A stretch of DNA of 64,000 bases. It comes from Pseudonocardia terrae. GTDB lineage: Bacteria > Actinomycetota > Actinomycetes > Mycobacteriales > Pseudonocardiaceae. The DNA lies in the NCBI RefSeq assembly GCF_021343995.1, contig NZ_JAJTTE010000025.1:1-64000 (forward strand), in the 5' to 3' direction. The position numbers were made by a program, and so were the translations under genes. Shown piece after piece: positions 28,324 to 37,965 of the stretch (positions are counted from its first letter, which is position 1; the number at the start of each line of letters is the position of its first letter). The notes under the pieces were generated by a model that was given only the letters and a program-made list of their open reading frames with translations, had not been told where the DNA came from and made no database searches.

Positions 28324-28993
28324 GTGTCCGTGCCGAGCGTGCGACCCGTCCGTACCCTCCCGACGACCACCCCCACCGGCCCGAGCCGCCCCGTCACCAC
28401 CCTGGCCACCCTCGGCGACTCGACGGCCGTCGGGCTGGGGGACCCGCTGCCCGGCGGCGGCCGGCGGGGCTTCCCCGTCCTGCTCCGCGACACCCTCGGG
28501 CCCGGGACCCGGCTGCTCAACCGCGCTACCACGACCACACCCGCGTGTTCCGGCTGCCGGGGCGGCTGCGGGAGGCGCTGCGGACCCGGGTGACCGCACT
28601 GAACTCGGCGATCGACGCGGCGATCGCGGGCGCGGACGGCCCCGGGGTGGGGGTGCTGGACCTGCACCTGCTCCCCGGCGGCTACGAGCGCGCGGCGTGG
28701 AGCGTCGACCGGCTGCACCCCTCGGAGCTCGGGCACCGGCTGCTCGCCCGGGCAGCGGGGGAGCTGCTGGCGAGCTCGGGCTTCGCGGTGCCCGCCCCCG
28801 TGCCGATCGCCTGCGGCGGCCGGCGCGAGATCACCGCGTTCCACCGGGCCGCGTGGATCGTGGTGCGCGGCACGCCCTGGCTGGTGCGCCGCGGCCGCGA
28901 CCTCGGCCCGGTGATCCTGCACGGCCTCCTCGCGGGCGGACGGGCGCCGGCCGCCCGACTCGCGCCGGGGCGCCGGAGCAGGAGGTCTCCTAG
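28324..28993 (+). pseudogene. SGNH-hydrolase-like gene with internal out-of-frame deletion
   Basis: The first part (frame of 28324) reads TLATLGDSTAVGLGDPLPG, the block I GDS motif of SGNH/GDSL esterases, and continues to RLLNRA at about 28520. From 28524 the homologous reading jumps to another frame with RYHDHTRVFRLPGRLREAL and on to block V, DRLHPSELGHRLLARAAG. The segment that should carry blocks II and III (the Gly and GxND residues, about 80-100 residues) is missing. The gene has therefore lost its centre and its frame. The exact 3' end is uncertain, as the reading frame runs into the next gene. An esterase acting on lipids or cell wall would have been the ancestor. Confidence 0.75.
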
Positions 28994-29205
28994 GCGGAGC
29001 GGGGGAGCGCGGCGGGCCGGACCGGGCGGCCCGTCTCGATCTCGACGAGGTGGGCGCGGGTGCAGGGCCCGCACACCCAGCTGACCACACCGTCGGCGTG
29101 ATGGCTGCTCCAGGCCAGTCCGCGGACGTCGTTCACGGTCCGGGGACCGGCGCAGACGGTGCAGGTCTGGGTCGGGCGGGCAGGGACAGGTGTGCCGTCG
29201 TCCAT
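28990..29205 (-). CDS. Small zinc-ribbon-like protein
   Basis: The product is 71 residues with two Cys pairs, TCTVCAGPR and WVCGPCTR, spaced as in a treble-clef or zinc-ribbon fold. The middle LAWSSHHADGV has two His. No signal peptide or TM is seen, so it is probably cytosolic. It is the last gene of a minus-strand run with the aminotransferases but is separated by 91 bp. I do not recognise a named family. Confidence 0.55.
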   Translation of the reverse strand: MDDGTPVPARPTQTCTVCAGPRTVNDVRGLAWSSHHADGVVSWVCGPCTRAHLVEIETGRPVRPAALPRSA

Positions 29206-29296
29206 GCCCCCGAAGGATGGACCGGTCGCGTTGCCGTGCCGTGAACGCCACGCCGCGCAGTGTTGCGATCCGGCGACGGTTGTCGCCGTGGGACGG

Positions 29297-30454
29297 CTAC
29301 CGCAGCGAGCCGAGGAACCGGTCGATGCGCACGAGCGCCTCCTCCAGCTGCGGCAGCGCGGTCGCGTACGAGCACCGGATATGCCCCTCGCCGGAGGGCC
29401 CGAACACGTTGCCGGGCACCACGGCCACGCTCTCCTCGTGGAGGAGTCGCTCGGCGAAGGTCTCGGAGTCCAGCCCCGACGACCGGATGGACGGGAAGGC
29501 GTAGAAGGCGCCGCCCGGCTCCGGGCACTCCAGCCCGATCTCGCGCAGGCCCTTCGCGAACACGCGGCGGCGCCGGTCGTAGTCCGCGACCATCTCGCGG
29601 ACGTCGCCGTCGGCCTCCTCGAGCGCCTCCACCGCGGCGATCTGCGAGACGTGGGGTGCGCACAGCATCGTGTACTGGTGCACCCGCACGCACAGCTCGG
29701 CCACGGCCTGCGGCGCGCAGATCCAGCCGACCCGCCAGCCCGTCATCGCCTGCGCCTTGGAGAACCCGCCGAGCACCACGGTGCGCTCCCGGGCGCCGGG
29801 CACCGCGCCCAGGCAGACGTGGGTGTCGTCGTAGGTCAGCCGGTCGTAGATCTCGTCGGAGATCAGGTAGAGGTCGTGCTTCTCGGCCAGCCGGACCAGG
29901 CCCTCCAGCGCGGCCCGTGGCTGCACCGCACCCGTCGGGTTCGCGGGGGAGCCGATGAGGATCGCCTTGGTGCGCGGGGTGATCGCGGCCTCGACGGCGG
30001 CGGGGTCGATCGCGAAGTCGGCCTCCCACCGCGTGGCCACGCGCACCGGGGTGCCGCCCGCGAACGAGACGCACGGCTCGTAGGCCACGTAGCAGGGCTC
30101 CGGCACGACCACCTCGTCGCCGGGGTTGAGCAGCACCCGCAACGCCAGGTCCAGCCCCTCGGACACCCCGGTGGTGATGAGGCACTCGGTGTCCCAGGCG
30201 TACTGCGCGGCGTACCGCTTCTCCAGCTCCGCGCAGATCAGCCGGCGCAGCTGCGGCAGGCCCGCGTTGGAGGTGTAGGTCGTGTAGCCGTGCTCGAGGG
30301 CGAAGATGCCGGCCTCGCGGATCCGCCACGGCGTGACGAAGTCCGGCTCGCCCACGCCGAGGGAGATCACGTCGTCCATCTCGGCGGCGATGTCGAAGAA
30401 GCGCCGGATGCCCGACGGTGGACAGGCGGAGATGACGTCGTTGAGCGGCTTCAT
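29297..30454 (-). CDS. PLP-dependent aminotransferase (class I/II)
   Basis: The product is 385 residues. The fold-type I aminotransferase pattern is complete: SLGVGEPDFVTP, YTSNAGLPQLRR, GSPANPTGAV with the conserved Asn, ISDEIYDRLTY with the Asp that holds the PLP nitrogen, and the Schiff-base Lys in GGFSKAQAMTGWRVGW. The terminal Arg in HIRCSYA binds the substrate carboxylate. It is like AspC/ArAT-type enzymes of actinobacteria. It starts 10 bp after the AsnC regulator, so it is cotranscribed with it and probably controlled by it. The amino donor is unknown. Confidence 0.9.
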   Translation of the reverse strand: MKPLNDVISACPPSGIRRFFDIAAEMDDVISLGVGEPDFVTPWRIREAGIFALEHGYTTYTSNAGLPQLRRLICAELEKRYAAQYAWDTECLITTGVSEGLDLALRVLLNPGDEVVVPEPCYVAYEPCVSFAGGTPVRVATRWEADFAIDPAAVEAAITPRTKAILIGSPANPTGAVQPRAALEGLVRLAEKHDLYLISDEIYDRLTYDDTHVCLGAVPGARERTVVLGGFSKAQAMTGWRVGWICAPQAVAELCVRVHQYTMLCAPHVSQIAAVEALEEADGDVREMVADYDRRRRVFAKGLREIGLECPEPGGAFYAFPSIRSSGLDSETFAERLLHEESVAVVPGNVFGPSGEGHIRCSYATALPQLEEALVRIDRFLGSLR

Positions 30455-30464
30455 CGGGCGCTCC

Positions 30465-30953
30465 TCACGGGGTCACGCGCAGCCGGTGGTCGGGCTCGGG
30501 CTCGAAGAAGGTGTCGCCGTCGCGCTTGTGCGTGTGCAGCACGAAGTGCGTGGCGGTCGCCGTGACCCGGTCGATGGTGGAGAGCTTGCGGCTCACGAAG
30601 TCGCTGACCGCGCGGATGTTCGACCCGACGACGGTGCAGCGCAGGTCGTGCCCCCCGGACACCAGGTAGCAGCTGCGCACCTCGTCGAACCGCGAGATCC
30701 GTTCGGCGACGTCGTCGAAGCCGACCCCCCGCGCCGGGGCGACCGCGACGTCGATGAACGCGGTCACCTCCGTGGCCTCCGTGCCGTCGACCTTCTCCCA
30801 GTCGACGACCGCCTTGTACCGGCGGATGACGCCGGCCTCCTCCCACGCCGCGATCTGGGCCGACACCTCGGCGACGGGCCGACCGATCATGGTGGCCAGG
30901 GTGTCGTGGCTCAACGACGCGTCCCGCTCCAGCAGCTCCAGGATCTCGCGCAC
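30465..30953 (-). CDS. Lrp/AsnC-family regulator
   Basis: The product is 162 residues from GTG 30953. The N-terminal winged helix (ILELLERDASLSHDTLATMIGRPVAEVSAQIAAWEE) is followed by GVIRRYKAVVDWEKV and the C-terminal RAM ligand-binding domain (ATEVTAFIDVAV ... YLVSGGHDLRCTVVG). Such proteins form octamers and respond to amino acids. It is sandwiched between two aminotransferase genes with gaps of 11 and 10 bp, so it likely controls both. The longer frame that reaches 31721 is a shadow of the upstream gene. Confidence 0.88.
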   Translation of the reverse strand: MREILELLERDASLSHDTLATMIGRPVAEVSAQIAAWEEAGVIRRYKAVVDWEKVDGTEATEVTAFIDVAVAPARGVGFDDVAERISRFDEVRSCYLVSGGHDLRCTVVGSNIRAVSDFVSRKLSTIDRVTATATHFVLHTHKRDGDTFFEPEPDHRLRVTP

Positions 30954-30964
30954 GGTCCCCGACC

Positions 30965-32215
30965 CTACTGCCCGATGCGGCCGTCGGCGGCCCGGGCGAG
31001 CCGCCGGACGGCCTCGGTCAGCACATCGGGCGGGTAGGTCGCGAAGCAGAGCCGGGCGGCCGAGCGGAGCCCGGGGCCCCCGTCCGCCGCGGCGTCGACG
31101 GAGAAGGCCGCGCCCGGCACGAAGCCCACGCCGTGCTCCAGGGCGGTCGGCAGGAGCGCCGTGGTGTCGGTGCCGTCGGCGAACTCCAGCCAGCAGAACA
31201 TGCCGCCGGCCGGGGTGGAACGGGCGACGGCGGCGCCGAACTCCGCGTCGACCGCGGCGGTGAGGGCCGCGGCCCGGTCCCGGTTCTCGCGCCGGACGCC
31301 GTCGACGTGCGCGGCGAACCACGGCTCGTCGGCCAGCAGCTCGGCGGTGATCATCTGGGTGAGCGAGGAGCCGCAGAGGTCCGTGGACTGCTTGAGCCGC
31401 TCGACGGCGGCGGCCAGTACCGGGGGTGCGACCAGCCAGCCGACCCGCAGGGACGGGGCCAGCACCTTCGACGCGCTGCCGAGCCGCACGACGCGCTCGC
31501 CGTGCGCGGCCAGCGGGCGTGGCGGGGTGCCGTCGAAGGCCAGCAGGCCGTACGGGTCGTCCTCGACGACCAGGAAGCCGTAGCGCTCGGCCAGCCCGGC
31601 GAGGGCCCGGCGGCGCTCCTGGCTCATCGTGACGCCGCGCGGGTTGTGGAAGCTCGACACCGTGTGCACCAGGCGGGGCCGGAACCCGGCCCCGAGCCGC
31701 GCGGCCAGGATGTCGACGCACATCCCGTCGGCGTCGAGCGGGACCGGGTGGACCTCGGCGCCCGCCGCCTGCAGGACCTGCAGCGCCCCGACGTACACCG
31801 GGTCCTCGACGGCCACCGGGTCGCCGGGGTCGAGCAGGGCGCGGGCGAGCAGGTCCAGGGCCTGCTGCGACCCGCTCGTGACGACGACGTCGGCGGGCGC
31901 GATCGCCCGCCCGGTCCGGCCGGTCTCGTGCCCGGCCACCACCTCGCGCAGGTGGGCGAGCCCCGCCGTCTCGGAGTACTGCACGGCGGCGGGGGACCGC
32001 AGCGCCCGGTCGGCGGCGGCGGCGATGCGCTCGCGCGGCATGAGGTCGGCGGCGGGCAGGCCGCCGGCCAGGCTCAGCACGTCGTCGCGCGCGGTGAGGG
32101 TGAGCAGGTCCCGGATCGCGGACCCGCGGATCCCGGCGAGCCGGGCGGCGAGTGCGACCGGGGGCGGGGCGGCCGGGGCGGTCGACGGGGCGGGGCGAAG
32201 GTCGGTACTGGTCAC
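30965..32215 (-). CDS. PLP-dependent aminotransferase, 2-aminoadipate/MocR-type fold without DNA-binding domain
   Basis: The product is 416 residues from GTG 32215. The pattern LSLAGGLPAADLMPRERI, VQYSETAGLAHLRE, VTSGSQQALDLLARALLDPGD, SSFHNPRGVTMS, VEDDPYGLL and the Lys in GSASKVLAPSLRVGWLVAP is that of the LysN or 2-aminoadipate transaminase group, also seen as the C-terminal half of MocR regulators. No GntR domain is present. It heads the operon aminotransferase-AsnC-aminotransferase. The N-terminal 25 residues are Pro/Ala-rich. Confidence 0.88.
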   Translation of the reverse strand: MTSTDLRPAPSTAPAAPPPVALAARLAGIRGSAIRDLLTLTARDDVLSLAGGLPAADLMPRERIAAAADRALRSPAAVQYSETAGLAHLREVVAGHETGRTGRAIAPADVVVTSGSQQALDLLARALLDPGDPVAVEDPVYVGALQVLQAAGAEVHPVPLDADGMCVDILAARLGAGFRPRLVHTVSSFHNPRGVTMSQERRRALAGLAERYGFLVVEDDPYGLLAFDGTPPRPLAAHGERVVRLGSASKVLAPSLRVGWLVAPPVLAAAVERLKQSTDLCGSSLTQMITAELLADEPWFAAHVDGVRRENRDRAAALTAAVDAEFGAAVARSTPAGGMFCWLEFADGTDTTALLPTALEHGVGFVPGAAFSVDAAADGGPGLRSAARLCFATYPPDVLTEAVRRLARAADGRIGQ

Positions 32216-32465
32216 GATAGCCTCGCGGAGAGGTGGGGCACGGGCGGGGACCGGGCGCTCCCGGTGGTCACCGGGAGGGCCGGGCCGTCCCGCGGGGATC
32301 GTCCGCGGAAGCACGGGCGCGGATCGGGTGGACCGGCGCCCGTATCGATAGTGCGCCTCGCTTCCTGCGATCCGGAACCAGCTTCCCGAATGCTGGGAAC
32401 CGCCCAAACAGGTTGCAAACGGATCACAGGACTTCCGACCCGGTGACCGACGTGGTCGGACGCTC

Positions 32466-32471
32466 TACCTT
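32466..32471 (+). promoter_or_regulatory. -10 TACCTT, leaderless promoter
   Basis: TACCTT ends 7 nt before the ATG at 32479, and no ribosome site precedes it. Confidence 0.5.
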
Positions 32472-32478
32472 GCCGGGT

Positions 32479-33678
32479 ATGAGCAACCCGTCGGGTGACG
32501 ACCGCCACCAGTCCGGCGAGCAGGGCGCCCCGCAGCCCGGCTCGGCCCCGCCCCAGCAGGGCGGGCAGGAGCCGCCCGGCGGGTACCCGCCGCCGGGTCA
32601 GGGCCAGGGTCCGCCCCCGCAGGGCTACGGCCCCGGGCCGCAGGGCCAGCCCGGCCAGGGCCAGTACGGGCAGGGTGGGTACGGCCCGGGCGGGTACGGC
32701 CAGGCCCCGCCCCCGGGCTACGGGCCCGGCCCGGGACAGCCCGCGCAGGGGCAGCCCGGCCAGGGCTACGGGGCCCAGGGCTACCCGCCGCCCGCCGGGT
32801 ACGGGCAACCGGGGTACGAGCAGCAGGGCGCCGGCCAGCAGGGCTACGGGCAGCAGGGGTACGGCCAGCAGGGGTACGGGCAGCAGCCCTACGGCTACGG
32901 CCCGCCCGCCGAGTACGGCGGCGGGGTTCCGGCGCCGCTCGCGGACCCGCTGGTCGCCGCCGACTTCTCGGACTGGTGGACCAAGGTCCTCGCCGTCCTC
33001 GGGCGCAGCTGGCAGCCCCTGCTGCTGATCCAGATCGCCACCGCGCTGCCGGCGCTGATCATCGGTGCGATCATCTCGCTCGTCGTCGCCACCGGCGGCG
33101 GCGCGGTCGGGGTGGCGATCGGTGCGGGCCTCTCGATGATCATCGTGGTCGCGGTGTCGCTGCTCGCCCAGGGCGCCTCGGTCTACGTGGTGACCCGGCA
33201 GGCGGCCGAGCAGCCGGTGGGCGCCGGGGAGGCCCTGTCCTTCGCGGCCGGCCGGGCCCTGCCGCTGCTGGGCTGGGGGATCCTCGCGGGCATCCTCGTC
33301 GTGATCGGGTTCTTCCTGCTGGTGATCCCGGGCCTCTACCTGCTGATCGTGTTCGCGGCGACGCTCACCGGCGTGATCATGTACGAGCGCGCCGGCATCG
33401 GACGCACGTTCACGCTGGTCAACCCGCACTTCTGGCCGACCGCGGGCCGGCTGATCACCGCCGTCATCGCCGCGGGGGTCTACCGCTGGATCGTCACCGC
33501 GATCGTGGGCCTGTTCGCGTCGCCGAACTCCGCCACGTTCTCGATCCTCGTCGGCATCCTCAGCCTGCCGGTGACCCTGGCCGCGGCCGGCGTCGCCGTC
33601 GTCACCTACGCCTCGCTGCGCAACAAGGAGAACCCCCAGGTCGGCACGCCGACGCTGGTCCAGGAGCTGCACTCGTAG
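32479..33678 (+). CDS. Membrane protein with long GYGQQ-rich disordered N-terminus
   Basis: The product is 399 residues. Residues 1-150 are almost only Gly, Gln, Pro, Tyr and Ala, with [14 protein letters not shown] segments and five QQGYG units encoded by a 15-bp repeat near 32822-32890. Residues 155-400 hold about six TM helices, starting [25 protein letters not shown] and including [17 protein letters not shown]. This layout resembles actinobacterial membrane proteins annotated as glycerophosphodiester-phosphodiesterase membrane-domain or DUF7847-like. No catalytic domain is present. The function is unknown. Confidence 0.75.
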   Translation: MSNPSGDDRHQSGEQGAPQPGSAPPQQGGQEPPGGYPPPGQGQGPPPQGYGPGPQGQPGQGQYGQGGYGPGGYGQAPPPGYGPGPGQPAQGQPGQGYGAQGYPPPAGYGQPGYEQQGAGQQGYGQQGYGQQGYGQQPYGYGPPAEYGGGVPAPLADPLVAADFSDWWTKVLAVLGRSWQPLLLIQIATALPALIIGAIISLVVATGGGAVGVAIGAGLSMIIVVAVSLLAQGASVYVVTRQAAEQPVGAGEALSFAAGRALPLLGWGILAGILVVIGFFLLVIPGLYLLIVFAATLTGVIMYERAGIGRTFTLVNPHFWPTAGRLITAVIAAGVYRWIVTAIVGLFASPNSATFSILVGILSLPVTLAAAGVAVVTYASLRNKENPQVGTPTLVQELHS

Positions 33679-33733
33679 CCAGCGGCCCGGCTCGTGCCGG
33701 AACCGTCGGTGCCCAGTGGCACCCTGGACACCG

Positions 33734-35098
33734 ATGAGCACTGCATCCGACGGTCTGTTCGACATCGGCGAGCCCTCCGGGTCCCCGGAGGCCGCCGCGG
33801 AGGAGGCGCGCCCGGCCCCGGGCGCGCCGCTCGCCGTGCGGATGCGGCCGCGCTCGCTCGACGAGGTGGTCGGGCAGCGGCACCTGCTCAAGCCCGGTGC
33901 CCCGCTCCGCCGGCTGCTCGAGGGCGGCGCCCCGGCCTCGGTGCTGCTCTACGGCCCGCCCGGCACCGGCAAGACCACGCTCGCCCGGCTGATGGCACGG
34001 GCGGGCGAGCGGCACTTCGTGGCGCTCTCGGCGCTGTCCGCGGGGGTCAAGGAGCTGCGCGCCGTGATCGACGACGCGCGGCGCCGCCGGGACTACCACG
34101 GCGGCTCCACCGTGCTGTTCATCGACGAGGTGCACCGCTTCTCCAAGACCCAGCAGGACGCGCTGCTCGGCGCGGTCGAGGACCGGGTGGTGCTGCTGGT
34201 CGCGGCGACCACCGAGAACCCGTCCTTCTCGGTCGTCTCGCCGCTGCTGTCCCGCTCGCTGGTCCTGCAGCTGCAGTCGCTCGACGAGGACGAGGTCCGC
34301 GAGGTGCTCCGCCGCGCCGTGAGCGCGGAGCAGGGCCTCAACGGCGCCGTCACGCTGGCCGAGGACGGCGAGGCGGCCCTCGTCCGGCTGTCCGCGGGCG
34401 ACGCGCGCCGTGCCCTCACCGCGCTGGAGGCGGCGGCCGACGGGGTGCTGGCGGACGGCACCGGGGTCGTCGACCTGGCGGCCGTCGAGCGGGCGGTCAC
34501 CGAGGTCGCGGTCCGCTACGACCGGGCCGGCGACCAGCACTACGACGTGATCAGCGCGTTCATCAAGTCCATCCGCGGCTCCGATCCGGACGCCGCACTG
34601 CACTACCTGGCCAGGATGATCGTCGCGGGGGAGGACCCGCGGTTCATCGCGCGGCGGTTGATGGTCCACGCGAGCGAGGACATCGGCCTCGCCGATCCCA
34701 CGGCCCTGCAGGCGGCCACGGCGGCCGCGCAGGTCGTGCAGCTCGTCGGGATGCCGGAGGCGCGGCTCGCGCTGGCGCAGGCCACGGTGCACCTGGCCAC
34801 CGCGCCCAAGTCCAACGCCGTGATCGCGGCGATCGACGCCGCGATGGGCGACGTGCGGGCCGGCGCGGTCGGGGCGGTGCCGGCGCACCTGCGGGACGGG
34901 CACTACGCCGGCGCGCAGAAGTTGGGCAACGCCGTGGGCTACCGCTACCCGCACAGCACGCCCGACGGGGTGCTCGCGCAGCAGTACCCGCCGGACGACC
35001 TCGTCGGCAAGGACTACTACGAGCCCACCACGCACGGCGCCGAGCGGGTCCTCGCCGAACGCCTGCCCAAGCTCCGCCGCGCCGTCCGCGGCCGCTGA
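33734..35098 (+). CDS. rarA: Replication-associated recombination protein RarA (MgsA)
   Basis: The product is a 454-residue AAA+ ATPase of the clamp-loader/RarA family that acts at stalled forks. [15 protein letters not shown] precedes Walker [15 protein letters not shown] (about 74-87). Walker B is [19 protein letters not shown], sensor 1 is [12 protein letters not shown] and the arginine-containing [10 protein letters not shown] follows. The C-terminal tetramerisation part has [26 protein letters not shown]. The start ATG gives the normal length. A 22-nt palindrome pair begins 15 bp after the stop. Confidence 0.95.
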   Translation: MSTASDGLFDIGEPSGSPEAAAEEARPAPGAPLAVRMRPRSLDEVVGQRHLLKPGAPLRRLLEGGAPASVLLYGPPGTGKTTLARLMARAGERHFVALSALSAGVKELRAVIDDARRRRDYHGGSTVLFIDEVHRFSKTQQDALLGAVEDRVVLLVAATTENPSFSVVSPLLSRSLVLQLQSLDEDEVREVLRRAVSAEQGLNGAVTLAEDGEAALVRLSAGDARRALTALEAAADGVLADGTGVVDLAAVERAVTEVAVRYDRAGDQHYDVISAFIKSIRGSDPDAALHYLARMIVAGEDPRFIARRLMVHASEDIGLADPTALQAATAAAQVVQLVGMPEARLALAQATVHLATAPKSNAVIAAIDAAMGDVRAGAVGAVPAHLRDGHYAGAQKLGNAVGYRYPHSTPDGVLAQQYPPDDLVGKDYYEPTTHGAERVLAERLPKLRRAVRGR

Positions 35099-35113
35099 GC
35101 CCAGCCGCAAAGG

Positions 35114-35176
35114 CGCACTCTGGAACCATAACGCGCTCGGGAGCCCGCTTTTGACGCGTTGTGGTTCCCTAACGCG
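35114..35176. repeat. Two 22-nt palindromes 41 bp apart (locus A)
   Basis: Unit 1 (35114-35135) is CGCACTCTGG-AA-CCATAACGCG and unit 2 (35155-35176) is CGCGTTGTGG-TT-CCCTAACGCG. They start 41 bp apart with a 19-nt spacer. The pair lies between the convergent ends of rarA and the protease gene. Same family as loci at 57369-57514 and 58302-58364. Confidence 0.85.
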
Positions 35177-35190
35177 ATTCCGACAGGCGC

Positions 35191-36093
35191 TCAGGCGGTG
35201 CGGAGGGTCAGGCCCAGCGAGCTCAGCGCCTGGTCGATCGGGGTGAAGTAGGCGGTGCAGCCGGCGCCGGCGCCGCTGTGCACGCCCTGCGCCTGCCCGT
35301 CGGCGGTGATGTACGGGCCGCCGGAGTCGCCCTGCGCGGTGCAGATCGAGGCCACCACCATGCCGCGCTGCTGCTGCCCGTCGAAGTTCACGGTCCGGTC
35401 GCGGGCGGTCACGCTGCCGCAGGTCTTGCCGCTGGTGCTGCCGTAGAGGCACACCGTGGAACCGATCGGCGCGGGCACCGTGCCCCGGACCGGCACCGAG
35501 GCGACGTCGGGCAGTGCGGCCGTGGAGGAGGTGACGGGCACGGCCCCGACGTCGACGCCGTTGCTCGCGGTCTTCGCGCCGTCGCCGATGACCTCGCCGT
35601 TGTCGTCGAGCCACTCGTCGGACTCGCGGGTGCAGTGCCCCGCGGTGATGATCCAGTCCTGGGCCCCCGAGCCGGCGGAGAAGCCCAGGGTGCAACGGGT
35701 GTTGCCGCCGGTGATCCGCTGGCCGCCGCGCAACGCCTCGTGGTGCGGTGCGCCCGCCCCGCTCTCGATCCGCAGCAGGGCCGGGTCAATGCCGTCGAGC
35801 AGTGCGGTCACGTCGGGGGAGGGGCCGCCGGCCAGCCGGACGTCGACGACGTCGCCCTCGATCCCGTAGTCCGCGATCCCGGCGGGCATGCCGGCCGCGG
35901 TCCGCGCGTCGAGCAGGGCCATGACGGCAGCGGGTGCGGCGAGCGGCGCGGCCGCCTTCGGCTCCTGCGGCGCGGCCGCCGCCACCCCGGCCCCGGTGAG
36001 GGCGCCGGCGGCGGTGAGGACGAGCAGGGCACGGAGCACGGTCCGGAATCCGGGGAGGCGCACCACGGTGCGCCGTCCGTCGAGGGCGGCCAC
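35191..36093 (-). CDS. Secreted trypsin-like serine protease (S1/streptogrisin type)
   Basis: The product is 300 residues. A signal peptide (LRALLVLTAAGALTGAGVAAAAP) is followed by a roughly 85-residue pro-region and a chymotrypsin-fold domain. The catalytic His is in WIITAGHC (about 152), the Asp probably in NGVDVGAVPV and the Ser in TAQGDSGGPYI (about 256). Cys pairs around NTRCTLG/AGHC and SICTAQ/GAGCTAY fit the two disulfides of streptogrisin-like enzymes. It is probably exported and self-processed. GTG or ATG alternatives near the start do not affect the domain. Confidence 0.88.
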   Translation of the reverse strand: MAALDGRRTVVRLPGFRTVLRALLVLTAAGALTGAGVAAAAPQEPKAAAPLAAPAAVMALLDARTAAGMPAGIADYGIEGDVVDVRLAGGPSPDVTALLDGIDPALLRIESGAGAPHHEALRGGQRITGGNTRCTLGFSAGSGAQDWIITAGHCTRESDEWLDDNGEVIGDGAKTASNGVDVGAVPVTSSTAALPDVASVPVRGTVPAPIGSTVCLYGSTSGKTCGSVTARDRTVNFDGQQQRGMVVASICTAQGDSGGPYITADGQAQGVHSGAGAGCTAYFTPIDQALSSLGLTLRTA

Positions 36094-36202
36094 GCACGGC
36101 CAACGACGCCGACGTTGCCTCCGGACCGGCCGTCCACCCGCCCGTGCGTCACCCGTCCGGAGTAGTTACACGCTGCGTATTCGACCTGCCGGGCGGAAGC
36201 GT

Positions 36203-37465
36203 TCAGGCAGGATCGCGCAGGATCGGACAGCTCATGCACCGCGGCCCGCCGCGACCGCGCCCCAGCTCGCTGCCCGGGATCTCCAGCACCTCGATGCCCT
36301 CTCTGCGCAGGTAGGCGTTGGTGGTGACGTTGCGCTCGTAGGTCACCACCACCCCCGGCTCCACGGCGAGCAGGTTGCAGCCGTCGTCCCACTGCTCGCG
36401 CTCGGCGGAGTGCACGTCCTGCTCCGCGGTGAGCACGCGGAGGGAGCCCAGCCCGAGGGCGGCGGCGATCGCGACGTGCATGTCCTCCGGCGGATGGTCG
36501 GTCATGACCATCTCCTTGTCCGAGTCGCCCGGCCGCACGGTGTACGACGGCAGCATCCCGAGCCCCGCGTACTTCACGAAGGTGCCGTGGTCGACCATCG
36601 TCAGCACGGTGTCGAGGTGCATCAGCGCCCGCCCGTGCGGCATCCGCAGGGCGACGATCCGGTCCACCTCGCCGCCGGCGAACAGCGACCGGGCCAGCCG
36701 CTCGACGCCCGCCGGCCGCGTGCGCTCGCTCATCCCGATCAGCACCGCGCCGTCGCCGAGCACCAGGATGTCGCCGCCCTCGACGGTCGCCGGCCCGTTG
36801 ACCGAGCCCGACGACCAGACGTCGAAGCCGGCGCCGGCGAACAGCGGGTGCCAGCGGTAGATCGCCTCGTAGTGGACGGTTTCGCGCATCCGGGCCAGCT
36901 TGCGCATGCTGTTGATCGCCACCCCGCCGTGGATCCAGGCCGTGGTGTCCCGGGTGTAGAGGTGGTTGGGCAGCGGCTCCAGCACGAAGTCGTCCGGGCC
37001 GAGGATGTGGAAGGCGATGGACCGCGGCTCGTCGATCCGCGCGAGCACCTCGCGCTTGGTGATTCCGCCGATCATGTGCTCGGTGAGGGTGTCGACGTCC
37101 ATCGCGTCGAACAGGTTGCGCAGGGCGTCGACGGCGAGCGGGCCGTAGATCCGGTCGTCGAAGATCCGGTCGAGCGCGTAGGCCTTCGCCTCGGGCAGCT
37201 CGAGCGTCTCGCGGAGCAGGCGGTCGAACAGGTGTACGCCGATGCCGCGCCCGCGCAGCAGGGCCGCGAAGCCGTCGTGCTCCTCCTGGGCGCGCTGGAC
37301 CCACAGGACGTCGTCGAACAACAGCTGGTCCTTGTTGCCCGGGGTGAGCCGCTTGAGCTCGAGGCCGGGCCGGTGCAGCAGGACCTGCCGCAGCGTGCCG
37401 ACCTCCGAGTCGACCCGGTAGACCCGGTCGGGACGGGACCCGTCCGGGGTGTCCGTGGGGTGCAT
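36203..37465 (-). CDS. arcA: Arginine deiminase
   Basis: The product is 420 residues from ATG 37465, with an alternative ATG at 37474. It hydrolyses arginine to citrulline and ammonia. Signatures: [68 protein letters not shown] with catalytic His and Asp, [17 protein letters not shown] and the nucleophile Cys in [11 protein letters not shown]. No arcB or arcC lies beside it, so the fermentative pathway is not encoded as a unit here. It is divergent from an AsnC-type regulator 28 bp away, the likely controller. Confidence 0.93.
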   Translation of the reverse strand: MHPTDTPDGSRPDRVYRVDSEVGTLRQVLLHRPGLELKRLTPGNKDQLLFDDVLWVQRAQEEHDGFAALLRGRGIGVHLFDRLLRETLELPEAKAYALDRIFDDRIYGPLAVDALRNLFDAMDVDTLTEHMIGGITKREVLARIDEPRSIAFHILGPDDFVLEPLPNHLYTRDTTAWIHGGVAINSMRKLARMRETVHYEAIYRWHPLFAGAGFDVWSSGSVNGPATVEGGDILVLGDGAVLIGMSERTRPAGVERLARSLFAGGEVDRIVALRMPHGRALMHLDTVLTMVDHGTFVKYAGLGMLPSYTVRPGDSDKEMVMTDHPPEDMHVAIAAALGLGSLRVLTAEQDVHSAEREQWDDGCNLLAVEPGVVVTYERNVTTNAYLRREGIEVLEIPGSELGRGRGGPRCMSCPILRDPA

Positions 37466-37493
37466 GAACGTCATCGTGGCCGAAGATGGACGG

Positions 37494-37946
37494 GTGCGCT
37501 GGGACCCGCTCGACGAGAAGATCGTGACGCTGCTCGTCGCCGACTCGCGCCGCAGCTTCGCGGAGCTGGGCGCGGAGGTCGGGCTCTCGGCGTCGGCGGT
37601 CAAGCGGCGGGTGGACCGGCTCCGGGCCGACGGCGTGATCGAGGCGTTCACCGTGCGGCTCGACCCGGCGGCGCTGGGCTGGACGGTGGAGGGGTACGTC
37701 GAGCTGTACTGCCGGCCGTCGACCCCGCCGGAGGCGATCCGCCGCGCCTGCGCCGGGCTGGCCGAGGTCGTCGACGCGAGCACCGTGTCCGGCGACGCCG
37801 ACGCCCTCGTCCGCATCGTGGCCGCCGACATGCGGCACTTCGAGCAGGTGCTGGAGCAGATCGGGGCGGAGGGTTTCGTCGAGCGGACCAAGTCCGTGCT
37901 GGTGCTCTCGCCGCTCATCCGCAGGCCGCCGCCCACCGTGCACTGA
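37494..37946 (+). CDS. Lrp/AsnC-family regulator of the arginine module
   Basis: The product is 150 residues from GTG 37494; an ATG at 37464 would overlap the arcA start. The helix-turn-helix part reads [39 protein letters not shown], and the RAM domain includes [21 protein letters not shown]. It sits between arcA (divergent) and argZ-rocD (downstream, same strand), so control of arginine use is the natural guess. GAAGAT at 37482-37487 could be a -10 for a leaderless start. The ligand is probably arginine or ornithine (inference). Confidence 0.87.
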   Translation: MRWDPLDEKIVTLLVADSRRSFAELGAEVGLSASAVKRRVDRLRADGVIEAFTVRLDPAALGWTVEGYVELYCRPSTPPEAIRRACAGLAEVVDASTVSGDADALVRIVAADMRHFEQVLEQIGAEGFVERTKSVLVLSPLIRRPPPTVH

Positions 37947-37965
37947 AACGACGTTCCTGCCGCCG

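Noticed and set aside
30954-31721. Longer version of the AsnC regulator reaching 31721
   Set aside because: The extra part lies out of frame within the aminotransferase gene and is Arg/Pro-rich. GTG 30953 gives a normal-length regulator.
37474-37936. N-terminal extension of arginine deiminase by about 155 codons
   Set aside because: The extension is antisense to the AsnC regulator, lacks homology, and the normal enzyme length starts at 37465.
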